Below are positions 25,837 through 35,539 of a DNA stretch of 64,000 bases, one piece after another; positions within the stretch are counted from its first letter, which is position 1; the number at the start of each line of letters is the position of its first letter. The notes beneath the pieces were generated by a model. It worked only from the letters and a program-made list of their open reading frames with translations, did no database searches and was not told the origin of the DNA. The position numbers were made by a program, and so were the translations under genes. Origin of the DNA: Acetomicrobium thermoterrenum DSM 13490 (lineage in GTDB: Bacteria > Synergistota > Synergistia > Synergistales > Acetomicrobiaceae); the NCBI RefSeq assembly GCF_900107215.1, contig NZ_FNPD01000002.1:62001-126000 (forward strand). The letters are read 5' to 3'.

Positions 25837-28467
25837 CTATCCTTTCTTTAAAACGTACAAAGGGTAATGCTTTTTAATCCATCTTATTTCATCTTCTCTG
25901 GTTTCTACCTCGCCACGAAGACGGGCCCTCAAAAGTTCGTCTAAAATCTTTCCAATTAAGGCCCCTTTCGGGTAACCTAACTCTATCAAATCTCTTCCCA
26001 TAAGTATAGGGTGTATCCGATGAAGTCTAGTCAAAAAGAGCAATATCCTTCTCCTGACTCGCCACCGCTCCGTCGCGGCAGCCCAAAACAACGCCGTAAC
26101 GTATGGAACGTCCTCCAGGAAAAAGTAAATTTCCTCATGGCTTCTTATACCCCGCCCTCCCACAGCATTTTCGGCAGTTCCTAGATCGTTTAAAGCCCTT
26201 TCGACGGCCTCTCTGTCTGGTTTGGACAGGTGCAGTTTATCGAGCGTAGCTTCCTGTACCCATTCCGCAGAGGAAAAAAGCACCGCCGCCAAAAATGCCA
26301 ACCACACCTTATCGCCCATGTCGGGCAAATCGTAGTGGATTCGCCTCAAAAAGAAGGATAACCTTCGAATAACCCGCAGACAATTGCGATCGATCTTAAT
26401 TCCAGGAAATAATGCTTCAAAGATCCCAAGATGGACCATCTCAAGGACGATGGGATATGCTCTTTCTTCCAGAAAAATCAACTTTAGCTCGTTTTTAACC
26501 CTTGTTCCGGAAAGGAGAGCCAATAAACCTCCTTTAATGGCGCTTCTGATCAGCCTGACGGTGTTGTCTTCAAATTCGAAACCCAGCCTGTGCTTCAATC
26601 TCAAACCCCTTAAAACACGCGTTGGGTCTTCCACAAAACTTAAATTATGCAATACGCGCAACTGTCTTTTTTGAAGATCGCGTCTTCCTCCGAAATAGTC
26701 TATAAGAGTCCCCCATGATGTTCCGTTGATGGATATTGCCATTGAATTGACAGTAAAATCCCTCCTGTACAGGTCGTGTTTCAAGCTATCGCCGACGACC
26801 TTGGGCAAAGCAACGGGATATTCGTAAAACTCCCTGCGAGCAGTGGCTACATCTATCTTTCTGCCTCCGGGAAACACTATTGTGCCTGTTCTGTATCGCT
26901 CATGCACCGCCACTCTGCATCCGTCTGCTTCCCATGACTTGATAAAAGAAAGGGCGTCCCCTTCTATAACTATGTCCAAATCTTGGTTTTCCTTGCCAAG
27001 CAGCAAATCCCTCACGAAGCCACCTACGATATATGCTTTGAGCGACATTTCCTCGGCTCGCCGACCCAACCTTCGCAAAGTCTGAGTGATCCATGGCGAA
27101 AGCCTCTGAGCCATCAACTCCGAAACGTCCTCTGTCCAGGGCAATGCCGACCCTAAAGACTTTTCTTCGGCGGGAACGGAAACGGGATAAAGTGCTCGGA
27201 GCATATCCGTCCTCGTTACGATACCAACGAGCGATCCGTTTTCTTTTACGGGCAAACGTCCTATATTATGAAAGACCATCAATCTGTGGGCTTCAGAAAT
27301 GGATGCTCCCGGATGAACGGTAATGACACCTTCGGTCATGAATTCTCTCACTTCGACGGTCCCAAATCCGTGAAGGTGAGCTTTGTCCAGGTCTTTTCGC
27401 GTTATTATTCCAACAAGATTTCCATCTCGAACGATGGGCATTCCCGAATGACCATAACGAATCATGAGCTTATAGGCTTCGTCAACTTGAAGGTCTGGGT
27501 TGATAGCCATTACCGGACTGGTCATCACCTTAGCCACAGTTAACAGGGGCCTTATCTCGTCGGCCAACCGCCTTTCGATTTCCTCGACGAGGACAAAGGG
27601 ATCTCTGCACGTGAGCGTCACCGACGCAGCTTGAGGATGTCCTCCTCCTCCCCATCTCACCAAAAAGTCGGCCACGTTTAATACTTCTTCTCTGCTTCGT
27701 GCTACTATATATGTTCTTTGACCCATTGAAACTACAGCTATGGCCACATCGGCATCGAAATAGTCGCGCAGTCGATGAACGAACAAAGAAAGCCCTTCAA
27801 CATATTGAGATGAATTTAAAGCAGATAAGACCACTTTTGCCCCGTTTATATATCTTTCCCAAGAATTGTCTATGAGTTCGCTCAATAAATGTTTTTCTGC
27901 AGAGTTTAAGGACTGCTCCACGAATATGGGAATTTGCGTCATGTCGGCTCCCAGTTCGCGAAGGGTGGCGATGATCTCGAAATCCTTTCTGCATGTACCT
28001 CCGAAGGTAAGCGCCCCTGAATCTTCATATATCCCCATAGCATAAAGTGTAGCCTCTTGAGGAAGTATGGTAATGCCGCGCTCTAAAAGGATCTCCACGA
28101 GCAAAGTTGTACAGGCGCCAAGAGTTTCCGTCCTGGCAAAGGAAGCTGGAAGCTCATCCAACACATCACCAGGGTGATGATCGTAGACGTGAATGATAAC
28201 ATCCTTTTTTCCTACGAGAGAGGCAAAGGGTCCTATGCGGGACACCGAGCGTGTGTCTACGACGATCAACGTCGTTACTTCGTCCATATTGACCTTTCTG
28301 GGAGTTAAGACTTTGTATCTGCTTTGATAGCGTTTCAAAAAATCTCTTACGTTCCTCGACGCAGAACCTGAAAAGCAGGGAACCGCACCGGGATACAGCT
28401 TCGTAGCAGCTATCATGCTGGCTAGAGAATCGAAGTCCGCTCCGATGTGAGTGGTGATTACCTTCAA
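25837..28467 (-). CDS. DHH-CBS-poly(A)polymerase-type tRNA nucleotidyltransferase (A-adding type)
   Basis: An 876-residue multidomain protein. Residues 1-300 are a DHH/DHHA1 phosphoesterase-like domain (HVYDHHPGDVL; GGGGHPQAASV). About 310-430 are two CBS domains (VMTSPV and FMTEGVITV). From about 460 it is a class II nucleotidyltransferase (YIVGGFVRDLLLGKENQDLD with the catalytic DxD, then RRDFTVNSMAI). This architecture is known from deep-branching bacteria as the A-adding half of split CCA enzymes. The start overlaps the coaE-cutA stop by four bases. All four tRNA genes in this window encode CCA, so a repair role is likely. Confidence 0.88.
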   Translation of the reverse strand: MKVITTHIGADFDSLASMIAATKLYPGAVPCFSGSASRNVRDFLKRYQSRYKVLTPRKVNMDEVTTLIVVDTRSVSRIGPFASLVGKKDVIIHVYDHHPGDVLDELPASFARTETLGACTTLLVEILLERGITILPQEATLYAMGIYEDSGALTFGGTCRKDFEIIATLRELGADMTQIPIFVEQSLNSAEKHLLSELIDNSWERYINGAKVVLSALNSSQYVEGLSLFVHRLRDYFDADVAIAVVSMGQRTYIVARSREEVLNVADFLVRWGGGGHPQAASVTLTCRDPFVLVEEIERRLADEIRPLLTVAKVMTSPVMAINPDLQVDEAYKLMIRYGHSGMPIVRDGNLVGIITRKDLDKAHLHGFGTVEVREFMTEGVITVHPGASISEAHRLMVFHNIGRLPVKENGSLVGIVTRTDMLRALYPVSVPAEEKSLGSALPWTEDVSELMAQRLSPWITQTLRRLGRRAEEMSLKAYIVGGFVRDLLLGKENQDLDIVIEGDALSFIKSWEADGCRVAVHERYRTGTIVFPGGRKIDVATARREFYEYPVALPKVVGDSLKHDLYRRDFTVNSMAISINGTSWGTLIDYFGGRRDLQKRQLRVLHNLSFVEDPTRVLRGLRLKHRLGFEFEDNTVRLIRSAIKGGLLALLSGTRVKNELKLIFLEERAYPIVLEMVHLGIFEALFPGIKIDRNCLRVIRRLSFFLRRIHYDLPDMGDKVWLAFLAAVLFSSAEWVQEATLDKLHLSKPDREAVERALNDLGTAENAVGGRGIRSHEEIYFFLEDVPYVTALFWAAATERWRVRRRILLFLTRLHRIHPILMGRDLIELGYPKGALIGKILDELLRARLRGEVETREDEIRWIKKHYPLYVLKKG

Positions 28468-29354
28468 ATATCCAAAACCTCCCTAAGCCATAGTAAAGCC
28501 GTGCCGTTCATCCACTTCAAAGGATGAACTAATATTACGGGAGTCTCGTAGCTATGTTTTTCGAGGATAGTATTTTTCAGGGCATGTAATTTGCATTGTA
28601 GGGATTTAAACTTCAACTCCCATTCGCCCTCCTGCTCCAACTTTCCCTGCCACACATAGATGCTCTTTACGGGGCAGATGTTGACGCAAGCAGCAAGCTT
28701 CCTGTCGATACACGCCCTTGCGATCTCTTCGGCCTCGCTTTCGCTTCCGCACGTAAGGGAAACCAGAATGGGATAAGCGAGGTTCAAAAGAAGCTCTCCC
28801 AAGTCTTCGACCTTTGCCCTCAATGTTTTGAGATCTCCTTCGTTTTCTATTACCCAATCTGATCTCTTCTTCTTTTCATCGGCGGGCAAAAGCCACCTCT
28901 CCCTCAGGGCTAGGGTCTCTTCGTCCAAACCTCTCGCGGCGTTTCTTCTAGCGCGCAACTCCTTGGGCGCCGTAACGTATATGACGAAATCGATCCAGTC
29001 GGGCCTACCGACTTCAAATAACAGAGGTATCTCAAAAACCTTGAGTCCCTCGCCACCTACGAGCTCCCTTTCCATTTCAGCCATGACCAGAGGATGAATG
29101 AGGTCGCAAAGCCACTTGTACTCACTGTCGTTCAAGAAGGCCTTGGATGCAATGACATTGGGTAAAACGCGACCCTCCTCATCCAATATTTCCTTTCCCC
29201 AGCGATTGCATGCTTGCTCTATAATTTCTGGCTTTGTCCATATCTGTCTTACAATTCGATCAGCCTCCACTATCTCAGCTCCCATTCTCTGAAGGAGGCT
29301 GCAAACTGTGCTTTTACCAGCCCCAATGTCTCCTGTTAGACCTACGACCAACAT
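28464..29354 (-). CDS. coaE: Fusion of dephospho-CoA kinase (CoaE) and CutA1
   Basis: A 296-residue protein. Residues 1 to about 195 are dephospho-CoA kinase, the last step of CoA synthesis (P-loop GDIGAGKST, EADRIVRQIW, HPLVMAEME, FEIPLLFE). Residues about 196-296 match CutA1, the trimeric divalent-cation-tolerance protein (LVSLTCGSESEAEEIAR, LAACVNI, SIYVWQGKLE, KHSYETPVILV). No stop or ribosome site separates them, so one polypeptide is made. The ATG lies 41 bp inside the end of the helicase gene, with GAGGTG in front. Confidence 0.88.
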   Translation of the reverse strand: MLVVGLTGDIGAGKSTVCSLLQRMGAEIVEADRIVRQIWTKPEIIEQACNRWGKEILDEEGRVLPNVIASKAFLNDSEYKWLCDLIHPLVMAEMERELVGGEGLKVFEIPLLFEVGRPDWIDFVIYVTAPKELRARRNAARGLDEETLALRERWLLPADEKKKRSDWVIENEGDLKTLRAKVEDLGELLLNLAYPILVSLTCGSESEAEEIARACIDRKLAACVNICPVKSIYVWQGKLEQEGEWELKFKSLQCKLHALKNTILEKHSYETPVILVHPLKWMNGTALLWLREVLDI

Positions 29355-31302
29355 TTATCGGCACCTCTTCTTCTTCTAAAGTCAAATCGTAAACCACCTT
29401 GTTTCTATCCGGTATTTCCTCCAAGAACCTCGAGAAGGCATTGTACTGCAAGTTTCCGAACAACATCCTCCTTTGCGCACCAGTCAGATAAAGTTTTTCC
29501 ATGGCGCGAGTCATTCCAACGTAACACAATCTCCTCTCCTCTTCGAGCTCAGAATCGCTCATCTTCGCCCTGGAGTGGGGGAAAATATTTTCTTCCATTC
29601 CGACAAGAAAGACGACGGGAAACTCCAAGCCCTTTGCAGCATGTAGAGTGAGGAGATTGACCCTGCTTCCGGAAGTCTCGTCGACGTCTGCATCGGAATA
29701 AAGGGCGATAATTGAAAGAAATTTGGCCAGATCGCCTCCTTCGACGTTTACCGATAGCAACTCGTAAATATTTTCTGACCTGGACTCCCAATCTTCAGGA
29801 TATTGCTCTCTCAAAAAGAGCCCGTACCCCATTTCCTCCATGATATAGCTGATAACGTCTGCTACGTCACCCGAACGGGACAAAATTTGGATCATGTGTC
29901 CGGCCAGCTCTCTGGCGCCGGCTTTTGCCTTGCCCTTTAGGGGCAAAACATCGGAACTGTGAACTTCCTCCCACAAAGGGAGGGGATCCTCATGGCCTGA
30001 AGAGATGCTTGCTATCGATTTCTCGAAAGCCTCTAAACTCTTTGCTCCAAGCCCTCTGGAGGGGACGTTTCCGATCCTGTGCAGCGCTGCCGCGTCCCAG
30101 GGATTAACCGCAAGCCTCATGAAAGACAATACATCCTTTACTTCTTTTCTTTCATAGAAAGATACTCCCTTAACTATTTTATAGGGAATTCCTCTATTCA
30201 TAAGATCCTGCTCGTAGCTTCTGCTCATTGCATTGATTCTATAAAGAACGGCGATGTCGTCAAAAGAATAGCCGGAACGACATAGCTTTCTTATTTCGTC
30301 GGCAATGAATTGAGCCTCCATGCGATCGGTATTTGCCAGGTATACTGTTATGGGTGTTCCCTGTTGATTGGCCGTCCAAAGGTCCTTCGGCCTTCTTTCG
30401 ATATTGTTTTTTATTACGGCGTTTGCGGCGTCCAAAATCATGCCCGTCGAGCGGTAGTTCTGATCGAGGGTGATGACTTTGGCCCCTGGGAAATCACGTT
30501 CAAAATTCATTATTATGGACATATCGGCTCCTCGCCATCCGTAAATGGACTGGTCCGGATCCCCTACGACCATGATGTTGCCCGATTTGGCCAGTAGTTC
30601 GATAAGTTTATACTGTGGCGTATTTACGTCTTGATATTCATCGACCAGCACCCATTTAAATCTGGCACGTTCTTTTAGTAGAACGTTTTTGTTAGTAGTA
30701 AGCAAGTGAAGAGGAAGAAGAAGTAAGTCATCGAAATCGAGCGCTCCCTGCCTTTTGAGCTCTTTGTTATAGGCATCGTAAAATTCACGCCATCTTGCCT
30801 CCAGTGTCGCATTGGGCGAAAGAGTCTTGGGATCGGCGCTTGCCTTCGCTTTGGAGATCATGTTCATCAAAAAAGATGCGTCAAAGCGTTTTTTATCGAT
30901 GTTAAAATCCTTCATAAGCCTTTCCACGAGCTTTTGCGAGTCTCCTCTGTCGAATACGCTAAAGGGAACCCTTATACCCGCTTCCCCGACTTCTTTTGTA
31001 TATCTGTAGAGGAACTCAACACCATAGGAATGAAAAGTCGAAATGTGCAAATTATTAATATCCGACCCCAACAGAGCCCATACCCTTTCTTTCATTTCCC
31101 TTGCCGCCTTGTTGGTAAAGGTAACGGCAAGGATCTGCCAAGGTTGAGCCAGGCCGCTGGCGACCAGATAGGCGAATTTATAGGTCAACACTCTGGTCTT
31201 TCCACTTCCGGCGCCAGCTAAAACCAAAAGAGGGCCTTTCGTATATAAAACAGCCTCCCTCTGTCTTGGGTTCAATTGGGAAAGAAGTTGTTCAGTCTGC
31301 AA
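29314..31302 (-). CDS. UvrD/PcrA/Rep-family DNA helicase
   Basis: A 662-residue superfamily 1A 3'-5' helicase. Visible motifs are the Q-motif LNPRQREAV, Walker A LAGAGSGKTRV, Ia VTFTNKAAREM, Walker B VLVDEYQDVN, III GDPDQSIYGWRGA, IV LDQNYRS, V LLTLHAAKGLEFPVVF and VI YVGMTRA. It is slightly shorter than typical PcrA at the C-terminus. It unwinds DNA in repair and replication-fork restart. The 5' end is one base from hypB, and the 3' end overlaps coaE. Confidence 0.93.
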   Translation of the reverse strand: MQTEQLLSQLNPRQREAVLYTKGPLLVLAGAGSGKTRVLTYKFAYLVASGLAQPWQILAVTFTNKAAREMKERVWALLGSDINNLHISTFHSYGVEFLYRYTKEVGEAGIRVPFSVFDRGDSQKLVERLMKDFNIDKKRFDASFLMNMISKAKASADPKTLSPNATLEARWREFYDAYNKELKRQGALDFDDLLLLPLHLLTTNKNVLLKERARFKWVLVDEYQDVNTPQYKLIELLAKSGNIMVVGDPDQSIYGWRGADMSIIMNFERDFPGAKVITLDQNYRSTGMILDAANAVIKNNIERRPKDLWTANQQGTPITVYLANTDRMEAQFIADEIRKLCRSGYSFDDIAVLYRINAMSRSYEQDLMNRGIPYKIVKGVSFYERKEVKDVLSFMRLAVNPWDAAALHRIGNVPSRGLGAKSLEAFEKSIASISSGHEDPLPLWEEVHSSDVLPLKGKAKAGARELAGHMIQILSRSGDVADVISYIMEEMGYGLFLREQYPEDWESRSENIYELLSVNVEGGDLAKFLSIIALYSDADVDETSGSRVNLLTLHAAKGLEFPVVFLVGMEENIFPHSRAKMSDSELEEERRLCYVGMTRAMEKLYLTGAQRRMLFGNLQYNAFSRFLEEIPDRNKVVYDLTLEEEEVPINVGRRSNRRHWGW

Positions 31303-31303
31303 C

Positions 31304-31963
31304 TTAATTTCCCCTTATATCTTTTAACCAATCCTCGATAGATCCGATCAAATCGTCCAATCCTTTCCCCTCAATGACCGCAAGCTCGAATTTATCGGCA
31401 CTGGGGTTCAACTTTTGCACGTCCCGCCAAAAGGCAGACCGGTCGAATTTTATGTAGGGCAATACATCCACCTTTGTCAGAAGCACTGCCCTAGCCTGAT
31501 GAAAAAGCGAGGGATATTTAAGTGGTTTATCGTCACCCTCAGGGACGCTTGAAATGGCCATCTTGAAGGTCTCTCCGAGATCGAACTCCGCAGGACAAAC
31601 CAGATTGCCAACGTTCTCCACAAAGAGTACGTCAATGTCATCTATGGGAATATCCCGCAGGGCCTTTCTTACCAAATTGGCTTCCAGATGACATCCTCCC
31701 TGTGTGTTTATCTGCACGACCGGCGTTCCGGTGACCGCTATGCGCTCAGCATCCCTGGAAGTAGCGACATCGCCTTCGATAACTGCGCATCTCAAATTCA
31801 GTTTGGGCAATAACTTCTCTAGCAACGTCGTCTTGCCCGACCCGGGTGAGCCTATCATATTAATCATCAATACGCCCTTCTGTTTCATCATGCTTCTTAT
31901 ATAAGAAGCATGCTCCTCGTCAGCTGCCATGACGGATTTCTTAACGTTAACAAGTCTTGGCAT
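31304..31963 (-). CDS. hypB: Hydrogenase nickel incorporation GTPase HypB
   Basis: A 219-residue G3E GTPase that delivers nickel to [NiFe]-hydrogenase precursors. It has the P-loop GSPGSGKTT (about 38-46), the QINTQGGCHLEA metal-binding switch and LLTKVD guanine specificity. It lacks the N-terminal histidine-rich or CxxCGC extension seen in some homologs. It overlaps hypA by 17 bp. No hydrogenase structural or hypCDEF gene is in this window. Confidence 0.94.
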   Translation of the reverse strand: MPRLVNVKKSVMAADEEHASYIRSMMKQKGVLMINMIGSPGSGKTTLLEKLLPKLNLRCAVIEGDVATSRDAERIAVTGTPVVQINTQGGCHLEANLVRKALRDIPIDDIDVLFVENVGNLVCPAEFDLGETFKMAISSVPEGDDKPLKYPSLFHQARAVLLTKVDVLPYIKFDRSAFWRDVQKLNPSADKFELAVIEGKGLDDLIGSIEDWLKDIRGN

Positions 31964-32309
31964 GTTTCATTTCCACCTCCAGGTTCGTCAATTCCAGCTC
32001 CATTCCATTTAAAAGGTTAACATTTATGGAGGAGCATTTTGGACACATGCCCAAAAATTCTCTATCGCTCCAAAGATAACCGCATTCGTCGCATTTGATC
32101 AGCAAAGGTATTTCATCAATTTCCAAAAGGGCATTTTCCATTATGGTGCCCTTTGACGCCACATCGAAGCAAAACTTCAGTATATCCGGCACAATCTGGC
32201 GCATAGCTCCGACTTTAAGGCGTATTCGTGTGACGGCCTCCCAATCCTCATCTTGCGACATCTTGATTATCTGCTCCATCAACGCCTCTACAATCGACAT
32301 TTCATGCAT
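31947..32309 (-). CDS. hypA: Hydrogenase nickel metallochaperone HypA
   Basis: A 120-residue protein that starts MHEMSIVEAL (His2 binds nickel) and has a zinc ribbon formed by CDEC and CPKC. It works with HypB. It opens the long minus-strand run that ends at rtcB, after an hpf terminator. Confidence 0.94.
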   Translation of the reverse strand: MHEMSIVEALMEQIIKMSQDEDWEAVTRIRLKVGAMRQIVPDILKFCFDVASKGTIMENALLEIDEIPLLIKCDECGYLWSDREFLGMCPKCSSINVNLLNGMELELTNLEVEMKHAKTC

Positions 32310-32346
32310 ATGACAACACCTACAGATCTGATTTTATACCAAAATT

Positions 32347-32367
32347 AAAGGGGCTGATCGCCCCTTT
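32347..32367 (-). terminator. Terminator of hpf
   Basis: An AAAGGGGC/GCCCCTTT stem with a five-base loop. The minus strand continues TTTAATTTTGG. It lies between hpf and hypA. Confidence 0.75.
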
Positions 32368-32402
32368 TGGTCTAAACTCGAAGGGTGTGTTTCAACTTCA
32401 TT

Positions 32403-32939
32403 TTAAGCTTCGGGCTCGATCAAGCCATAGCCTCCATTTTTCCTTTTGTAAACAACGTTGATTAATCCCGTATCGGCGTTCTTAAAGACGAAAAAGTCGT
32501 GTCCGAGCAAATTCATCTGCAATGTCGCCTCTTCAGGGGTCATCGCCTTAACGGGAACTCTCTTCCTTCTTTCGAAGAGTATCTTCTCTTCATCTTCGGC
32601 ATACGTTTCGAGAGATTCTATCCCAAAAGAGATGTCATGGGTTTTCATCTGCACCCTGTCTTGAAGGTAAGATTTGTGGCGTTTAATCTGTCGCTCGATG
32701 TTCTTCAAAGCCTTATCAAAGGCTTTGCGCATATCGGGAGCATGCTCTTCTCCTCTCATTATAACGCCATTGACGTTAGAGGTGATCTCAACGACATGCA
32801 TTCCTCTGGTATAGCTAACGACGACTTGAGTATCGAGTATACGATCGAAGAACTTTTCCAGCTTTGACAGTTTCGACTCCATATACTCTTTTGACGTGTC
32901 CGAAATCTGAACATTACGCGTGACGAACCTTATATCCAT
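32403..32939 (-). CDS. hpf: Ribosome hibernation promoting factor, long form
   Basis: A 178-residue long-type HPF/RaiA. The N-terminal S30AE domain (about 1-100) begins MDIRFVTRNVQIS. The C-terminal dimerisation domain holds MTPEEATLQMNLLGHDFFVFKNADTG. It pairs 70S ribosomes into inactive 100S dimers in slow growth. ATG 32939 is nine bases after GGGAGG. Confidence 0.94.
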   Translation of the reverse strand: MDIRFVTRNVQISDTSKEYMESKLSKLEKFFDRILDTQVVVSYTRGMHVVEITSNVNGVIMRGEEHAPDMRKAFDKALKNIERQIKRHKSYLQDRVQMKTHDISFGIESLETYAEDEEKILFERRKRVPVKAMTPEEATLQMNLLGHDFFVFKNADTGLINVVYKRKNGGYGLIEPEA

Positions 32940-33108
32940 CAATATCGCCTCCCGTCATTTCCGGTACATTGGTAAACCTATTCTACCATGCCTGAGTCTT
33001 TTCCTCGAGCTTTAAAAGGGATATTATCTTAATTATAATTTGATTTTTATTCCTTTTAATGCATTATAATATATCATAAAAGCACGCATTTTCAGGAGGG
33101 ATGCTTCA

Positions 33109-34302
33109 ATGAAGTTTTCGACACGGGCTAAGAACATGGAGGCTTCTGCCACACTGGCTATAAGCGGAAAGGCAAAGGCGATGAAGCGCGAGGGAAAACC
33201 TGTCATATCATTCGGTGCCGGTGAACCGGACTTCACTTCACCAAAAGCAGCCTTAGACGCAGCCAAGGATGCTATAGACAGGGGAGAAACTCACTACACT
33301 CCGGCTACGGGAATACCCGAACTGAAAGAAGAAGTCGCCAAATATTACGAAAGGCGTTTCGGGCTCAAGTATAAATTCAACAAAGAAGTGATCATTGGCT
33401 CAGGGGCAAAACCGCTCATTTACGAGACTTTGGGGTGCCTTGTCGATCCGGGAGACGAGGTTTTGGTCTTTGCCCCTGCTTGGGTAAGTTATGTGGAACA
33501 AATAAAGTTATGCGACGGCAAACCTGTGATCATAGACACAACAAAGTCAGGCTTCCTGCCGGATCCGTCGGCCATAGAGGCAAGCATAACGCCAAATACG
33601 AAGGGCATGTTGATCAATACTCCCTCCAATCCGGTGGGCGTCGTCTATCCCGAGGATGGGCTTTCGAAAATCGCCGATATCGCCATAAAACATGATCTAT
33701 GGATAATTTACGACGAAATTTACGAGAGGTTGGTATACGACGGCCAGGAACACATAAACATCGTTTCCCTAAGACCTGAACTCCGCGATCGTACGATTTT
33801 AATAAACGGAGCAAGCAAAGCCTTCGCCATGACGGGCTGGAGGATCGGCTATGCCCTGGGTCCGGAGGAGGCGATGGGAAAAATAGGAGATTTTCAGGGA
33901 CATCTCACCTCAAATCCATCATCTATTGCCCAGTGGGCTGCAGTTGGAGCGTTGAGGGGAGCAGACGAGGACGTCAAGAGGATGCACGGAGCCTTCGACG
34001 AAAGAAGAAGAAAAATGATTTCACTGCTGAAGGAAATACCCGGCATATCCTTTGTAGAGCCAAAGGGGGCCTTCTATGTTTTTGTAGATATAAGGAATTG
34101 CCTGGGCAAGACCTACGAGGGCAAGATGATTGACAGTGATATAAAGTTTTGCGAGCTGGCTTTGGAAAACAAATACATAGCTATAGTTCCAGGAAGCGCC
34201 TTTTTAACTTCCGGTTTCGTCAGGTTTTCCTACGCCAACTCCATGGAGGAAATAGAGGAAGGCATCAAGCGCTTCAAGGAAATGGTTGAGGCCCTAAAGT
34301 AG
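33109..34302 (+). CDS. aspC: Aspartate aminotransferase (class I/II fold, PLP)
   Basis: A 397-residue aminotransferase of the thermophile/Bacillus AspC type (subgroup Ib). It has ISFGAGEPDFTSPK at the N-terminus, the NTPSNPVGVVY and YDEIYERLVYD motifs, the PLP lysine in INGASKAFAMTGWR, and RFSYANS with the substrate-carboxylate arginine. It converts aspartate and 2-oxoglutarate to oxaloacetate and glutamate. AGGAGGG lies upstream. It is monocistronic, with its own terminator. Confidence 0.9.
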   Translation: MKFSTRAKNMEASATLAISGKAKAMKREGKPVISFGAGEPDFTSPKAALDAAKDAIDRGETHYTPATGIPELKEEVAKYYERRFGLKYKFNKEVIIGSGAKPLIYETLGCLVDPGDEVLVFAPAWVSYVEQIKLCDGKPVIIDTTKSGFLPDPSAIEASITPNTKGMLINTPSNPVGVVYPEDGLSKIADIAIKHDLWIIYDEIYERLVYDGQEHINIVSLRPELRDRTILINGASKAFAMTGWRIGYALGPEEAMGKIGDFQGHLTSNPSSIAQWAAVGALRGADEDVKRMHGAFDERRRKMISLLKEIPGISFVEPKGAFYVFVDIRNCLGKTYEGKMIDSDIKFCELALENKYIAIVPGSAFLTSGFVRFSYANSMEEIEEGIKRFKEMVEALK

Positions 34303-34327
34303 ACAAGGCTTTTTATCGATAGTCCCA

Positions 34328-34372
34328 TATATAAATAAAGGCAGGGATAAAAACCCTGCCTTTATTTATATA
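34328..34372. terminator. Bidirectional terminator between aspC and arcC
   Basis: A perfect 19-bp stem (34328-34346 with 34354-34372) around a 7-base loop. The inner GC block GGCAGGG is flanked by A/T arms that provide U tracts in both directions. Confidence 0.92.
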
Positions 34373-34387
34373 TTAAAGTTATTTATT

Positions 34388-35356
34388 TTACCGGCAGCAT
34401 ATTTTTTCCTTGACGGGAACCACCTGCGTACCCGTCTTGCCCTCAAGGGCTTCCAGAGCAGAATCGAGCTTTGCGATGATCGCTCTCTTGCCGCCGTTTT
34501 CTACGAATCGGAGGGCAGCCTTAACCTTCGGCCCCATACTTCCCGCCTTAAAGTGCCCCTCTGCCTCGTATGCCCTAAGCTCCTCGGGAGTTACAACGTC
34601 AAGCCACTTCTCATCGGGCTTCTTGTAATTTATGGCAACTTTGGGAACATCGGTGAGTATCATGAATATGTCAGCTCCGACCTCCTGGGCAAGCCTTTCT
34701 CCGGCAAGGTCCTTGTCGATGACTGCCTCTACGCCGCGGTAAGTGCCGTCTTCGTCTTTAATTACGGGAATGCCGCCGCCACCGCATGCTATCACTAAAT
34801 ATCTCTCATCGGAGAGATGTTTAATGACCTCTCCTTCGACAATTTTCTTAGGATCCGGGGAAGGGACTACGCGCCTCCATCCTCTTCCGGAATCTTCTAT
34901 CCATATTTCGTTTTTTCCGCTCATTCTCTTTTTGGCCTCTTCGGCTGTGTAGAAGGGTCCTACCGGCTTCGTGGGTTTAGCAAAGGCAGGATCGTTGGGA
35001 TCAACTTCCACCTGCGTCACCATACAACATGGTTGCCAATCATTCAGGCTCTTCCCGAGCATGCAATTCCTTAGGGCCTGGCACAACATATAGCCAATCA
35101 TACCTTGGCTTTCGGCTCCACAGACATCCATTGGCATTGACGGTACCAAACTGCTTCCTAATTCATTCTGTATCAGGATCGCCCCCACTTGTGGCCCGTT
35201 CCCGTGGGTGACAACGACTTCATATCCAGCTTCCAGCATCCTCACTATCTGCCTTGCCGTTGCCATGACGTTTTCCATCTGTTCTTCAAAGGTGCCTTTT
35301 TGCCCGCTCTGGAGAATTGCGTTTCCCCCTAAGGCGACTACCACTTTTTCTGCCAT
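34388..35356 (-). CDS. arcC: Carbamate kinase
   Basis: A 322-residue amino-acid kinase. It begins [15 protein letters not shown] and has the [18 protein letters not shown] motif and [11 protein letters not shown]. It makes ATP from carbamoyl phosphate and ADP in arginine or citrulline fermentation. ATG 35356 is seven bases after GGAGG; ATG 35359 is also possible. Arginine deiminase and ornithine transcarbamylase are not in the window. It has its own promoter and shares the downstream terminator. Confidence 0.93.
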   Translation of the reverse strand: MAEKVVVALGGNAILQSGQKGTFEEQMENVMATARQIVRMLEAGYEVVVTHGNGPQVGAILIQNELGSSLVPSMPMDVCGAESQGMIGYMLCQALRNCMLGKSLNDWQPCCMVTQVEVDPNDPAFAKPTKPVGPFYTAEEAKKRMSGKNEIWIEDSGRGWRRVVPSPDPKKIVEGEVIKHLSDERYLVIACGGGGIPVIKDEDGTYRGVEAVIDKDLAGERLAQEVGADIFMILTDVPKVAINYKKPDEKWLDVVTPEELRAYEAEGHFKAGSMGPKVKAALRFVENGGKRAIIAKLDSALEALEGKTGTQVVPVKEKICCR

Positions 35357-35410
35357 CATGAACCCTCCATTGCCCAATGGTTTTAAATATTGTCAAGATA
35401 GGATGCAAAC

Positions 35411-35438
35411 ATTATACTCCCTCTGGGGTTTTTGTCCA
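35411..35438 (-). promoter_or_regulatory. Promoter of arcC
   Basis: Minus-strand TGGACA (35433-35438), 16 bases, perfect TATAAT (35411-35416). Confidence 0.65.
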
Positions 35439-35450
35439 TCGGTCATTTAA

Positions 35451-35501
35451 AAAAAAATAAACTAATATGAGCGATAGGGTTATATCCGCTCATATTAGTT
35501 T
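35451..35501 (-). terminator. Terminator of the rpsB-tsf-pyrH-frr operon
   Basis: A 15-bp stem (35459-35473 with 35487-35501). The minus strand continues TTATTTTTTTTTAAA. It lies about 40 bp after the frr stop. Confidence 0.9.
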
Positions 35502-35539
35502 TTTAGCAGTTTGCACATTGGGAATGACAAATAATGTGA

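Noticed and set aside
31304-32309. HypAB as part of a hydrogenase operon or as LarA maturation factors
   Set aside because: No hydrogenase gene is in the window, and LarA activation is known to use LarB, LarC and LarE, so no link can be supported.
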